Shown here: piece by piece, positions 43,030-51,032 of the stretch
Position numbering within the stretch: the first letter of the stretch is position 1
Layout of the letters: every line of letters starts with the position of its first letter
Assembly (NCBI GenBank): GCA_031418715.1
Contig: JANOJL010000045.1
Span: forward strand, 1 to 64,000
DNA: 64,000 bases
Origin: JANMDU01 sp031418715
GTDB lineage: Bacteria > Pseudomonadota > Gammaproteobacteria > Burkholderiales > Burkholderiaceae_C
Direction: 5' to 3'
Made by a program: the position numbers and the translations under genes
Notes under the pieces: model-generated
Database searches by the model: none
What the model was told of the DNA's origin: nothing
Seen by the model: the letters and a program-made list of their open reading frames with translations, nothing else

Positions 43030-44019
43030 TCAATCTAATTTAGCCCCAGAGCGTTTGATGATCGGCTCCCACTTTTTCGCTTCATCCGCGATGAGTTTGC
43101 CAAAATCGTCTGCACTTCCGCCCACGGCATCAAGCCCTGCGGTCTTCATGCGCTCCATCACGCTGGGCTCTTTCATTGCGGCGTTGATGGCGGCATTGAT
43201 GCGGTCAATAATGGGGCGCGGTGTGCCTGCGGCCACCAGCACGCCATTCCAAGCGATGGCTTCGAAGCCGGCCAGCTCTTTGATGCCTGAGCTTTCCACG
43301 GTGGGCAGATCGGGGGTGAGGGAGTAGCGCGTTTTCCCGGTGACGGCCAATGCTTTCATGCGGCCTGCACGCACTTGCGGCAAGATGAGCGTGGGCACAG
43401 TGGCAAGGATTTGTGTGTCGCCAGCGGCCGTTGACATCGCAGCAGGCGGGCCACCGTTGAACGGGATATGCACGGCGAACGTGCCCGTGAGCGCTTTCAG
43501 ATATTCCATCGTGAGGTGCGATGAAGAGCCATTGCCCACCGATGCGTAGTTGTATTTGCCTGGATTAGCTTTGAGTAGCGCCACCAGCTCTTTGACGTTA
43601 TTCGCCGGCACGCTTGCGTTTACAGCAAGCACATTGGGCTGCGAGGTGGTGAGTACCACGGGTGCGAGATCTTTGAGCGGGTTGTAGGGCAGCTTGCTGT
43701 AGAGAAAGGGTGCAAAAGCCACTGGGCCGTTGAATCCGAGCAACCAAGTGTGGCCATCTGGCGCGCTTTTGGCGACGTCGTTCGCGCCCACCGTGCCGCC
43801 AGCTTGCGGTCGGTTTTCAATCACAATGGGTTGGCCCAGCAGCGCGGCCAAGCGCTCTTGCATGCTGCGGGCAATCACATCGAGCGAGCTACCCGCAGGC
43901 GCAACTACGATCCAGCGGATCGGTTTAGACGGGAAATTTTGAGAAAAAGTGGGGTTAGCCGTTATAGAAACTGCGCTGAGTGCTATCGATTGAAGAGCAA
44001 TTCGACGTGAAAAAACCAT
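43030..44019 (-). CDS. Bug/TctC-type periplasmic binding protein
   Basis: 329 residues from ATG 44019. The mature protein begins FPSKPIRWIVVAPAGSSLDVIAR and has the loop ENRPQAGGTVGANDVAKSAPDG, both standard for the family. The signal peptide ALQSIALSAVSITANPTFS is encoded by dispersed-repeat copy R14. It is the upstream member of a tandem pair with 41899-42894. As with the other Bug genes here, no TctAB permease is adjacent. Confidence 0.92.
   Translation of the reverse strand: MVFSRRIALQSIALSAVSITANPTFSQNFPSKPIRWIVVAPAGSSLDVIARSMQERLAALLGQPIVIENRPQAGGTVGANDVAKSAPDGHTWLLGFNGPVAFAPFLYSKLPYNPLKDLAPVVLTTSQPNVLAVNASVPANNVKELVALLKANPGKYNYASVGNGSSSHLTMEYLKALTGTFAVHIPFNGGPPAAMSTAAGDTQILATVPTLILPQVRAGRMKALAVTGKTRYSLTPDLPTVESSGIKELAGFEAIAWNGVLVAAGTPRPIIDRINAAINAAMKEPSVMERMKTAGLDAVGGSADDFGKLIADEAKKWEPIIKRSGAKLD
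43943..43998 (-). repeat. 57-bp dispersed repeat, copy R14 (intragenic, in frame)
   Basis: Good copy (GCTCTTCAATCGATAGCA, CAGCGCA, CTATAACGGC) forming the signal peptide of the Bug protein, in the standard frame. Confidence 0.85.
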
Positions 44020-44183
44020 GATGACCTCTGTAGATGGACAATCCATAAACTTTACCTTGCTTTGCAAGCACCGCGCCAGCGGGTTGATACGGAGAGCCGC
44101 CTGACAACACAAGCGAGAACACCGCCCCAAGAGTGTCCCCCGATTGATAGCCACAGATCAAAAGAAAAGCAACAATCCTATGC

Positions 44184-44858
44184 ATGCCTACTCTCTACCT
44201 CGTGCGCCACGGCCAAGCCAGTTTTGGCGCTGAAGACTATGACAACCTGAGCGATCTTGGGGCGCAGCAGTCTCAGCAGCTTGGGCGCTATTTCAAATCC
44301 AAAAACCTCAGCTTTGATGCCGCCTTCGCAGGGACGCTGCGCCGCCATGCGCAAACCTATTCCAGCATCGCGCAAGGCATGAGTTCAGATCAAACCGCGT
44401 ATCAACGCCCTGGGCTCAATGAATACGACAGCGATGCCGTGGTCGCCGCGATTCATCCTGCGCCGCTCTCACGCGACCGCTCACCCGAGAACTACCGCAA
44501 ACATTTCCGCCTGCTGCGCGATGGCCTCGCAGCTTGGATGGAAGGCAGTGCGCAGCCCCAAGGCATGCCCACCTACCCCAACTTCGTCAAAGGCATCACC
44601 GATGTGCTCGATGAGGTGCGCATGCAGTTTGGCGGACAAGAAGATGCTCGTATCCTGATCGTCTCCAGCGGGGGACCAATAAGCACCGCTGTGGGACATG
44701 TGCTCGGTACATCCGCACCTACCACGATAGAGCTGAACCTTCGCATACGCAACACCAGCATCACAGAATTCGCCTTCACGCCCAAGCGCCACATGCTCGT
44801 CACATACAACACCTTGCCGCATTTGGAAGACAAGGCTCATTGGGTGACTTACGCTTGA
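44184..44858 (+). CDS. Histidine phosphatase family protein
   Basis: 224 residues. The phosphohistidine motif is LVRHGQ (R8, H9) and the second-half acid/His region lies in ILIVSSGGPISTAVGH. It is a phosphoglycerate-mutase-like phosphatase of the branch-1 family acting on an unknown phosphoester. The start at 44184 lets the protein open on the core strand (MPTLYLVRHGQ), as usual for the family. It is divergent from the Bug pair. Confidence 0.9.
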   Translation: MPTLYLVRHGQASFGAEDYDNLSDLGAQQSQQLGRYFKSKNLSFDAAFAGTLRRHAQTYSSIAQGMSSDQTAYQRPGLNEYDSDAVVAAIHPAPLSRDRSPENYRKHFRLLRDGLAAWMEGSAQPQGMPTYPNFVKGITDVLDEVRMQFGGQEDARILIVSSGGPISTAVGHVLGTSAPTTIELNLRIRNTSITEFAFTPKRHMLVTYNTLPHLEDKAHWVTYA

Positions 44859-44960
44859 TCACAAAAGAATCGGCGCTGTCTTCATATTGACTTGTTTTTG
44901 TCATGAACCGTTCATGAATTGTTTCTAAGGTGAAGGCTTCATCCACCACATTAAAAAATC

Positions 44961-46145
44961 ATGAAGCATCAAAAAACCCAGATCGTTCGCTTCGGTCTGT
45001 TGGCCAGTGTTCTCGCGCTTGCCGCCTGTGCCAATCAACCCAGTTCGCAAACCAGCCCCTATCCCACATTGACTGGCCAAGCGCCTTTGGTGATCGGCCA
45101 CCGAGGAGCCAGCGGTTATCTGCCAGAGCACACGCTGGAAGCCTACAAACTGGCGATTGAGCAAGGCGCAGATTTCATTGAGCCCGATTTGGTGGCGACG
45201 AAAGACGGGATTTTGATCGCTCGTCATGAGCCCAATATCACCAACACCACCGATGTGTCTACGCGGCCAGAATTTGCCTCGCGCAAAAACAAGCGCAAAG
45301 TGGATGGCGCAGATGAAGAAGGCTGGTTTGCCTCCGACTTCACCTTGGCTGAAATCAAAACCTTGCGCGCCAAACAGCCCTCAGCTGAGCGCGATGCCAG
45401 CCATAACGGCAAATTCAGCATCCCCACATTGGAAGAAATCATTACTCTGGCCAAAGAGCAAAGCGCCAAAACTGGGCGCACTGTGGGCATTTATCCTGAA
45501 ACCAAACACCCGACATATCACAACGATTTGAAGCTCAGCTTGGAAGATCGTTTGCTGGATATTTTGGCGAAGCATGGCTACACGCAGAAAAATTCTCCTG
45601 TGATCATTCAATCTTTTGAAGTGGCGAATTTGAAGTATCTGCGCAGCAAAACGCAAGTACGCTTGGTGCAACTGGTCGATGCCGATGATGTGAAGCCCGA
45701 TGGCAGCATGGATTTGGCCGCGCCGTTTGACAAGCCTTACGATTTTGCAGTCGCCAAAGATGCTCGCACTTTCGCCAGCCTGCTCACCCCCGCTGGCCTG
45801 CGCGAGATCAAGACGTATGCCGATGGCATTGGCCCTTGGAAGCCGTATTTGATTTCAGCCCGCCAAGTAGATCGCAATGGCGACGGTAAGATGGATGATC
45901 TGAACGGTGATGCCAAGATGGACGAACGGGATCGCATGTTGATGCAGCCTACTAGCGTGGTCCGTGATGCGCATGCGGCAGGCTTATTTGTACATGCCTA
46001 CACCTTCCGCAATGAAGCTCGCCGCCTTGCCTCAGACTTCAATGGCGATCCGAAAGCGGAATACGAGATGTTTTACAAGCTGGGTGTGGACGGTGTTTTC
46101 ACCGATTTTCCAGATACCGCTTTGTCGGCCCGCAAATCGCGCTGA
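44961..46145 (+). CDS. glpQ: Glycerophosphodiester phosphodiesterase lipoprotein with EF-hand-like insert
   Basis: 394 residues. A lipoprotein signal ends in LALAAC (Cys about 22). The TIM-barrel GDPD domain follows, with VIGHRGASGYLPEHTLEAY, the metal-binding FIEPDLVATKDG and RHEPNI. Residues about 303-323 contain two consecutive EF-hand-like loops (DRNGDGKMDDLN, DLNGDAKMDERD) with Asp/Asn at alternate positions, expected to bind calcium. E. coli GlpQ is calcium dependent, but such a tandem loop is unusual to my knowledge. It hydrolyses glycerophosphodiesters from phospholipid turnover in the periplasm. An inverted repeat TCATGAAC/GTTCATGA (44901-44917) precedes it. Confidence 0.9.
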   Translation: MKHQKTQIVRFGLLASVLALAACANQPSSQTSPYPTLTGQAPLVIGHRGASGYLPEHTLEAYKLAIEQGADFIEPDLVATKDGILIARHEPNITNTTDVSTRPEFASRKNKRKVDGADEEGWFASDFTLAEIKTLRAKQPSAERDASHNGKFSIPTLEEIITLAKEQSAKTGRTVGIYPETKHPTYHNDLKLSLEDRLLDILAKHGYTQKNSPVIIQSFEVANLKYLRSKTQVRLVQLVDADDVKPDGSMDLAAPFDKPYDFAVAKDARTFASLLTPAGLREIKTYADGIGPWKPYLISARQVDRNGDGKMDDLNGDAKMDERDRMLMQPTSVVRDAHAAGLFVHAYTFRNEARRLASDFNGDPKAEYEMFYKLGVDGVFTDFPDTALSARKSR

Positions 46146-46192
46146 AACTTTTCTGAGATTGAAAAGCGCTGAAATTCTTGTTTGCAAGAGCT

Positions 46193-46516
46193 TCAGCCCT
46201 GCCACACGCCGTAACCCATACGCTGCAAGGTGATGGCTAATTCGACTTCCATCGCTTTGGCTGCCACATGCGGCATCGGGTTGAGTTTTTCGTACAGCTC
46301 GGGTATGAGGCGGATGCCGTAATCGGTGACGAAGGTGTTGGCTTGGATGCCCGCTTTGTGTTTGTCAAAGCGGGTGTCAGGGTCGAGCCCGGTCATGCCG
46401 ACATAGACGAAGGGTTGACCCATCACATAGTCAGGATTGCAGCGACGGAATTTGCCACTGTTCCAAACGCGGTCGTCTAGCTCGATCACGTAAACGTGAT
46501 ATTGGCCTCTAGGCAT
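46193..46516 (-). CDS. Small GIY-YIG-like protein (tentative)
   Basis: 107 residues from ATG 46516. The opening GQYHVYVIELDD and PFVYVGMTGLDPDTRFDKHKAG resemble the GIY-YIG nuclease pattern (two strands, then G-x-T, R and H), and the C-terminal Glu lies in AKAMEVELAITLQRMG. Assignment is by pattern only. It overlaps the end of rsmI by eight bases on the same strand, so it is probably the second gene of that transcript. Confidence 0.6.
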   Translation of the reverse strand: MPRGQYHVYVIELDDRVWNSGKFRRCNPDYVMGQPFVYVGMTGLDPDTRFDKHKAGIQANTFVTDYGIRLIPELYEKLNPMPHVAAKAMEVELAITLQRMGYGVWQG

Positions 46517-47441
46517 CTTCTGACTTTGTATCGTCAGCCTTGGCATCTTCTTTTTTGAGTTGCAAGGCCAAATCGTAAAGCGCATTGCGCGGTTCGCCTG
46601 TGATCTCAGCGGCGAGTTTGACGGCTGTTTTGGTGGGCAGTTCGACCAGCAAGAGTTTCAGAATGCGCTCGCCTTCTCCGGATTGACTCTCAACAGTGGC
46701 TTGCGGATGAATCGCGATGGCGAATTCGCCGCTGGTGCGGTGTTTGTCTTGCGCGAGCCAAGCGGTGATATGCACTGCGGGCATTGTGGCGATGTCTTCA
46801 AACTGTTTGGTGATCTCTCGCCCGAGCGTGATGCGGCGCTCGCCCAGCAGCGCGAGGCTGGCGGCCAAAGCCTCGATACGGTGCGGTGCTTCGAGCAAGA
46901 TCACAGCGCGTGGCTCAGAGCTGAGCCGCAGCACCTGCATTTCGCGCTCTTTGGCTTTGGGCGATAAAAAACCTTCAAAAATGAAACCACCAGCATCGCC
47001 TGCCAAGCCTGCTGCGCTGATCAGCGCCGTGATACTGCTCGCACCTGGCAGTGGAATCACGCGAAAACCGGCTTCAGTCACGGCTGCGGCCAAGCGCGCG
47101 CCAGGGTCGCTCACGGCGGGCGTGCCTGCGTCGCTCACATAGGCGATGCGCTCGCCTGCTTGCAAGCGGGCGATGATGCCTTGCGCGGCTTCACGTTCGT
47201 TGTGTTCATGCACCGCGAGCAAAGGCTTGTCGATGCCATAAATGCCCAGCATGCCGCGTGTGTGGCGCGTGTCTTCGCAGGCGATTTGGTCTGCGAGGCT
47301 GAGCACATGCAGCGCACGCAGAGAAATATCAGCCAAATTACCAATTGGCGTGGCCACGATGTAAAGCGCGCTGGTTGGATACAGCTGCGCACCTGCGGCA
47401 GATTGCGCAGCCGCGAGGGCGAGGGAGAAGTCTGCTTTCAT
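46509..47441 (-). CDS. rsmI: 16S rRNA 2'-O-ribose C1402 methyltransferase
   Basis: 310 residues. The N-terminal SAM-binding tetrapyrrole-methylase-like domain is clear: LYIVATPIGNLADISLRAL, ACEDTRHTRGML, YVSDAGTPAVSDPGARL and PLPGASSITALISAAGLAG. RsmI methylates C1402 of 16S rRNA in the decoding centre. It is divergent from yraN with only 35 bases between the starts, a neighbourhood conserved from gammaproteobacteria to betaproteobacteria. The acidic Lys/Asp/Glu tail (KKEDAKADDTKSEDA) is not part of the core fold. Confidence 0.96.
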   Translation of the reverse strand: MKADFSLALAAAQSAAGAQLYPTSALYIVATPIGNLADISLRALHVLSLADQIACEDTRHTRGMLGIYGIDKPLLAVHEHNEREAAQGIIARLQAGERIAYVSDAGTPAVSDPGARLAAAVTEAGFRVIPLPGASSITALISAAGLAGDAGGFIFEGFLSPKAKEREMQVLRLSSEPRAVILLEAPHRIEALAASLALLGERRITLGREITKQFEDIATMPAVHITAWLAQDKHRTSGEFAIAIHPQATVESQSGEGERILKLLLVELPTKTAVKLAAEITGEPRNALYDLALQLKKEDAKADDTKSEDA

Positions 47442-47476
47442 CAATGGAACGTTGGTTTCGAAGGCACAATGCTTGT

Positions 47477-47905
47477 ATGAATGTGTTCAAGAGCATAGCG
47501 GTAAAAGCGCCTTCCAAACCCGCTGCGACAAAACGCCCTACAACCAAAGCCTTGGGCGACAGCGGCGAAACTCGTGCGCTGGAGTATCTGGCGCAGCGCG
47601 GGCTGATGCTGGTGGCGCGGAATTTCAAAACGCCGGGGCGTGGCGGTGGCGAGGTGGATCTGATCATGCATGCGCCCGATGGAACGCTGGTTTTCATTGA
47701 AGTGCGGCATCGTAAAAGTGCGAGCCACGGCGGCGCGGCAGCCAGCATCAGCGCCACGAAGCGGCGGCGCATCATCTACGCAGCTCAGCATTACATCAGC
47801 CGCTTGAGCCGCATGCCACCTTGCCGCTTTGATGTGATCGCGCTGCAAGGCGAGGGGCAAGATATGGAGGTGGAATGGCTGCAAGCAGCTTTTGACGCAT
47901 CCTGA
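47477..47905 (+). CDS. yraN: YraN/UPF0102 family putative endonuclease
   Basis: 142 residues. After a basic N-terminal tail, the family core reads GDSGETRALEYLAQRGLMLVARNF, then GGGEVDLIMHAPDGTLVFIEVRHRK, a PD-(D/E)xK-like nuclease arrangement (E, D, ExR). The biological role is unsettled; it is probably a DNA or Holliday-junction-related nuclease. It is followed by the SIS and BON genes in the order known from other proteobacteria. Dispersed repeat R15 lies between it and the SIS gene. Confidence 0.9.
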   Translation: MNVFKSIAVKAPSKPAATKRPTTKALGDSGETRALEYLAQRGLMLVARNFKTPGRGGGEVDLIMHAPDGTLVFIEVRHRKSASHGGAAASISATKRRRIIYAAQHYISRLSRMPPCRFDVIALQGEGQDMEVEWLQAAFDAS

Positions 47906-47929
47906 TGCATATGGATGCAAATATTTGAA

Positions 47930-47984
47930 GAAATAAGCTGTTCCCCGTTATATTTCCTGCGAACTTTGCTATCAATTTAGTATC
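47930..47984 (-). repeat. 57-bp dispersed repeat, copy R15 (intergenic)
   Basis: Copy between yraN and the SIS-domain gene. The terminal inverted repeat has changed to GATACTAAATTGATAGC, but CGCA, ATATAACGG and the spacing are kept. Confidence 0.75.
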
Positions 47985-48009
47985 ATCCAAAGAATCATCC
48001 AAACTCACC

Positions 48010-48606
48010 ATGCTCGAACAACGCATTGAAAAAAACTTCATCGACAGCGCCGACTTGAAATACCAAGCCGCGCAGCTGCTCTCCAAGCCGATCGCGCAGG
48101 CCACGGAAGCGCTCTTGGCTTGCGTCACGAATGGCGGCAAGGTGCTCGCTTGCGGCAATGGCGGCTCAGCCGCGGATGCGCAGCATTTCGCCGCTGAGTT
48201 CGTGGGCCGCTATGAGCGCGAGCGCCCCGAGCTGGCCGCGATTGCTTTGACAACAGACAGCTCCATCCTGACTGCCATTGCCAACGATTACGACTTCAGC
48301 CAAATCTTCTCCAAGCAAGTCCGCGCTTTGGGGACGGGCGGCGATGTGTTGGTGGCGATTTCCACCAGCGGCAATTCGGCCAATGTGATTGCGGCCATTG
48401 AGGTAGCGCAACAGCGCGAGATGATCGTGATCGCACTAACGGGTAAGGGCGGCGGCAAAATCGGCGCTATGCTCAATGAGACCGATGTCCATATCTGCGT
48501 GCCGCATGACCGCACGGCGCGTATCCAAGAAGTTCATCTGCTCGTGTTGCACTGCTTGTGTGATGGAGTCGATGCCATGTTGTTAGGCGATCAGGAGAAT
48601 TTATGA
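48010..48606 (+). CDS. SIS-domain protein, DiaA/GmhA-like
   Basis: 198 residues with one SIS domain: CGNGGSAADAQHFAAEF, LTTDSSILTAIANDY, VAISTSGNSANVIAAI and VPHDRTARIQEVHLLVLH. The sequence is close to phosphoheptose isomerase GmhA, but the position (yraN, SIS, BON lipoprotein) is that of diaA, the DnaA-binding replication regulator of E. coli. The two families cannot be separated reliably by eye. GmhA function would fit with the rfaE2-like gene at 19955. The stop overlaps the next start (ATGA). Confidence 0.9.
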   Translation: MLEQRIEKNFIDSADLKYQAAQLLSKPIAQATEALLACVTNGGKVLACGNGGSAADAQHFAAEFVGRYERERPELAAIALTTDSSILTAIANDYDFSQIFSKQVRALGTGGDVLVAISTSGNSANVIAAIEVAQQREMIVIALTGKGGGKIGAMLNETDVHICVPHDRTARIQEVHLLVLHCLCDGVDAMLLGDQENL

Positions 48607-49316
48607 AGACAACCCACTCGATGAATCAAGCAGCTGATATAGGCAACAACAAAAATGCTATCAAATCAATAGCACGTCGCTCAGTTTTTATAACGGCCAT
48701 CACCCTATTTGGCTCACAAATTCTCTCTGGCTGCGCACCGCTGATCTTGGGCGGCGCGGTGTTGGGCGGCACGCTGATCGCCACCGATCGGCGCACCTCA
48801 GGTGCACAATTGGAAGACGAAGGCATCGAATTGCGCTCTGTCAATCGCTTGCGCGAAGCGCTTGCAGACCGAGCGTACATCAACGTCACCAGCTACAACC
48901 GCCAAGTGTTGCTCACTGGCGAAGTGCCGAGCGAAGCAGACAAACAGCGCGCACAAGAGATTGTCAGCCGCGTTGAAAACGTGCGCAGTATCGTGAACGA
49001 ACTCGGTGTCTTGGGTACTTCCACGCTCACAGCGCGCTCCTCGGATGCGCTCGTCACAGGCCGCGTGCGAGCGAGCTTTGTGGACGCGAAAGATTTGTAT
49101 GCCAGCGCATTCAAAGTGACCACCACGCGCGGCACCACGTATTTGCTAGGCCGCGTAACGCAGCGCGAAGCCGCACGAGCGACCGAGATTGCTCGCGGCA
49201 CACCGGGCGTGCAACGTGTAGTCCGCGTGTTTGAGATTATTAGCGACGAAGAGTTGCAGCGCTTGCTTCCGCAGCCTGCCAAGCCGAGCACAGGCACGGC
49301 TCCAGCAACCAATTAA
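48603..49316 (+). CDS. BON-domain outer-membrane lipoprotein (DolP/YraP-like)
   Basis: 237 residues with a lipobox (ILSGC at about 43) and two BON domains (about 75-140 and 150-220; INVTSYNRQVLLTGEVPSEADK in the first and YLLGRVTQREAARATEIA in the second). DolP binds anionic phospholipid in the outer membrane and supports envelope integrity. The signal region is unusually long. Residues 19-37 (AIKSIARRSVFITAITLFG) come from dispersed-repeat copy R16, which has been placed between the native start and the lipobox. It is coupled to the SIS gene by a four-base overlap. Confidence 0.9.
   Translation: MKTTHSMNQAADIGNNKNAIKSIARRSVFITAITLFGSQILSGCAPLILGGAVLGGTLIATDRRTSGAQLEDEGIELRSVNRLREALADRAYINVTSYNRQVLLTGEVPSEADKQRAQEIVSRVENVRSIVNELGVLGTSTLTARSSDALVTGRVRASFVDAKDLYASAFKVTTTRGTTYLLGRVTQREAARATEIARGTPGVQRVVRVFEIISDEELQRLLPQPAKPSTGTAPATN
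48657..48713 (+). repeat. 57-bp dispersed repeat, copy R16 (intragenic, in frame)
   Basis: One of the best preserved copies (GCTATCAAATCAATAGCA through TATAACGGCC to ATTTGGC). It encodes part of the signal peptide of the BON lipoprotein. Confidence 0.94.
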
Positions 49317-49333
49317 AGCGTGATGAAACTACT

Positions 49334-49362
49334 CAAACGCCCCGCATGACGGGGCGTTTGCA
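49334..49362 (+). terminator. Hairpin terminator after the BON gene
   Basis: CAAACGCCCC and GGGGCGTTTG form a perfect 10-bp stem with a 7-base loop, 17 bases after the stop. The T-run is short, so it may depend on Rho or be partial. Confidence 0.6.
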
Positions 49363-49375
49363 TTTCGTACCTGAC

Positions 49376-49413
49376 ATGTAACTCGATGACTGGCACAATG
49401 TAACTCGATGACT
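49376..49413. repeat. Tandem 16-base direct repeat upstream of pyk
   Basis: ATGTAACTCGATGACT occurs at 49376-49391 and again at 49398-49413, a 22-base period, about two helical turns. It lies 50-90 bases before the pyruvate kinase ATG. It may be a paired regulator-binding site. Confidence 0.6.
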
Positions 49414-49463
49414 TTGCGTTTACTGCCATCTCGGTGAGTGCCGCCCGCATCATTGGAGACACC

Positions 49464-50909
49464 ATGCAAGAACGCATCCCCCGCCACGCTACCAAAATTG
49501 TCGCCACCATTGGCCCCGCTTCTTCCACCGTGGAGATGTTGGAGGCCATGATTCGCGCCAAGGTGAGTGTGGTGCGGCTCAACTTCAGCCATGGCACAGC
49601 GCAAGACCATATCGACCGCGCTGTGATGGTGCGCGAAGCTTCGCGCCGCGCTGGCCGCGTTGTGGCGATCATGGCTGATCTGCAAGGCCCGAAAATCCGC
49701 GTGGGTAAATTTGCTGAGGGCAAAATTTGGCTGGAAAACGGTGCGAAGTTTGTGCTCGATGGGGATCGCAAAGAGCTGGGCGATGTAGACGCCGTCGGCC
49801 TGGATTACAAAGAGCTGCCGCGCGAAGTGAAAAAGGGCGATGTGCTCTTGCTTAACGATGGCCTGATCATGCTGGACGTGACGGCGATCAAAGGAGAGGC
49901 GGTGCACACCGTGGTGCGCTTGGGCGGTGAGCTCTCTAACAACAAAGGCATCAACAAGCAAGGCGGCGGGCTGACTGCGCCCGCGCTGACGGCCAAAGAC
50001 ATGGAAGACATCAAGACCGCGATGAGCTTCCAAGCCGATTACGTGGCCGTGAGCTTCCCGAAAAACGCCACCGACATGGAAATGGCGCGTCAACTCTGCA
50101 ACGTGGCCGGTGCTGAATACAAACACAAGCCGGGCTTGATCGCCAAGATCGAGCGAGCCGAGGCGATTCCTAAATTAGAAGAAATTCTGCGCGCTTCCGA
50201 CGGCATCATGGTGGCGCGCGGTGATTTGGCTGTCGAAGTGGGTCACGCTGCAGTGCCCGCCTTGCAAAAACGCATGATCAAGATGGCTCGCGCGATGGAC
50301 AAAGTGGTGATCACCGCCACACAAATGATGGAAAGCATGATCACCAACCCCGTGCCCACGCGCGCGGAGGTGAGCGATGTGGCCAATGCTGTGCTGGATG
50401 GCACCGATGCGGTGATGCTGAGCGCTGAGACAGCATCAGGCAAATTCCCCTTGGAAACTATCAAAGAAATGAGCTTGGTGTGCGAGGCAGCGGAAGAGGC
50501 CGAAGACGTGACGTTGGATGCCAATTTCACCGGCATGACCTTTGATCGCATCGACCAATCGATTGCCATGGGTGCACTCTTCACCGCGCACCATTTGGGC
50601 GCGAAAGCGATCGTGGCCATGACCGACAGCGGCTCCACGCCCTTGTGGATGAGCCGCCACCGTATCCATGTGCCGATCTATGCGCTCACGCCCAAAATCA
50701 GCACGCAGCGCAAAATGGCGCTGTATCGCAACGTGCGCCCGCTCTTTATGGAAATTTCTAGCGACAAAGACAGCGCTTTGGCAGCAGCAGAGGCACACTT
50801 GAAAGAGCGCGGCATCATGAAGACCGGCGATGTGTATGCCATCACCTGCGGCGAACCGATGGGCGCACCGGGCGGCACAAACATGCTGAAGATTTGCAGC
50901 GCGAGTTAA
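49464..50909 (+). CDS. pyk: Pyruvate kinase
   Basis: 481 residues. It contains the canonical TKIVATIGPASS start, RLNFSHG, DLQGPKIRVG, the GVHxD-like barrel region, MVARGDLAVEVG with the catalytic acids, VITATQMMESMI and the C-terminal allosteric domain. It catalyses the last step of glycolysis. A GGAG ribosome site precedes ATG 49464. It is a single-gene unit between the BON gene terminator and a bidirectional terminator shared with rne. The tandem direct repeat upstream hints at regulation. Confidence 0.97.
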   Translation: MQERIPRHATKIVATIGPASSTVEMLEAMIRAKVSVVRLNFSHGTAQDHIDRAVMVREASRRAGRVVAIMADLQGPKIRVGKFAEGKIWLENGAKFVLDGDRKELGDVDAVGLDYKELPREVKKGDVLLLNDGLIMLDVTAIKGEAVHTVVRLGGELSNNKGINKQGGGLTAPALTAKDMEDIKTAMSFQADYVAVSFPKNATDMEMARQLCNVAGAEYKHKPGLIAKIERAEAIPKLEEILRASDGIMVARGDLAVEVGHAAVPALQKRMIKMARAMDKVVITATQMMESMITNPVPTRAEVSDVANAVLDGTDAVMLSAETASGKFPLETIKEMSLVCEAAEEAEDVTLDANFTGMTFDRIDQSIAMGALFTAHHLGAKAIVAMTDSGSTPLWMSRHRIHVPIYALTPKISTQRKMALYRNVRPLFMEISSDKDSALAAAEAHLKERGIMKTGDVYAITCGEPMGAPGGTNMLKICSAS

Positions 50910-50984
50910 TTGCGTTCGACGTTTCGTTCTGAGCTCGCTTGTCGCCACGGCGCACCTACCTCCCGCGCTGAAACGGGCGGTATC

Positions 50985-51016
50985 AAAAAAAAGCGACCCG
51001 AGGGTCGCTTTTTTTG
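50985..51016. terminator. Bidirectional terminator between pyk and rne
   Basis: A-run, GCGACCC-GA-GGGTCGC stem and T-run are symmetrical, so the hairpin can end both the plus-strand pyk and the minus-strand rne transcripts. Confidence 0.93.
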
Positions 51017-51032
51017 TTGCTTAGCAAATAGT

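Noticed and set aside
46169..46196. Hairpin after the GDPD gene (TTCTTG/CAAGAG with TGAA/TTCA ends) as a terminator
   Set aside because: Imperfect stem and no T-run on either strand, so not listed as a terminator.
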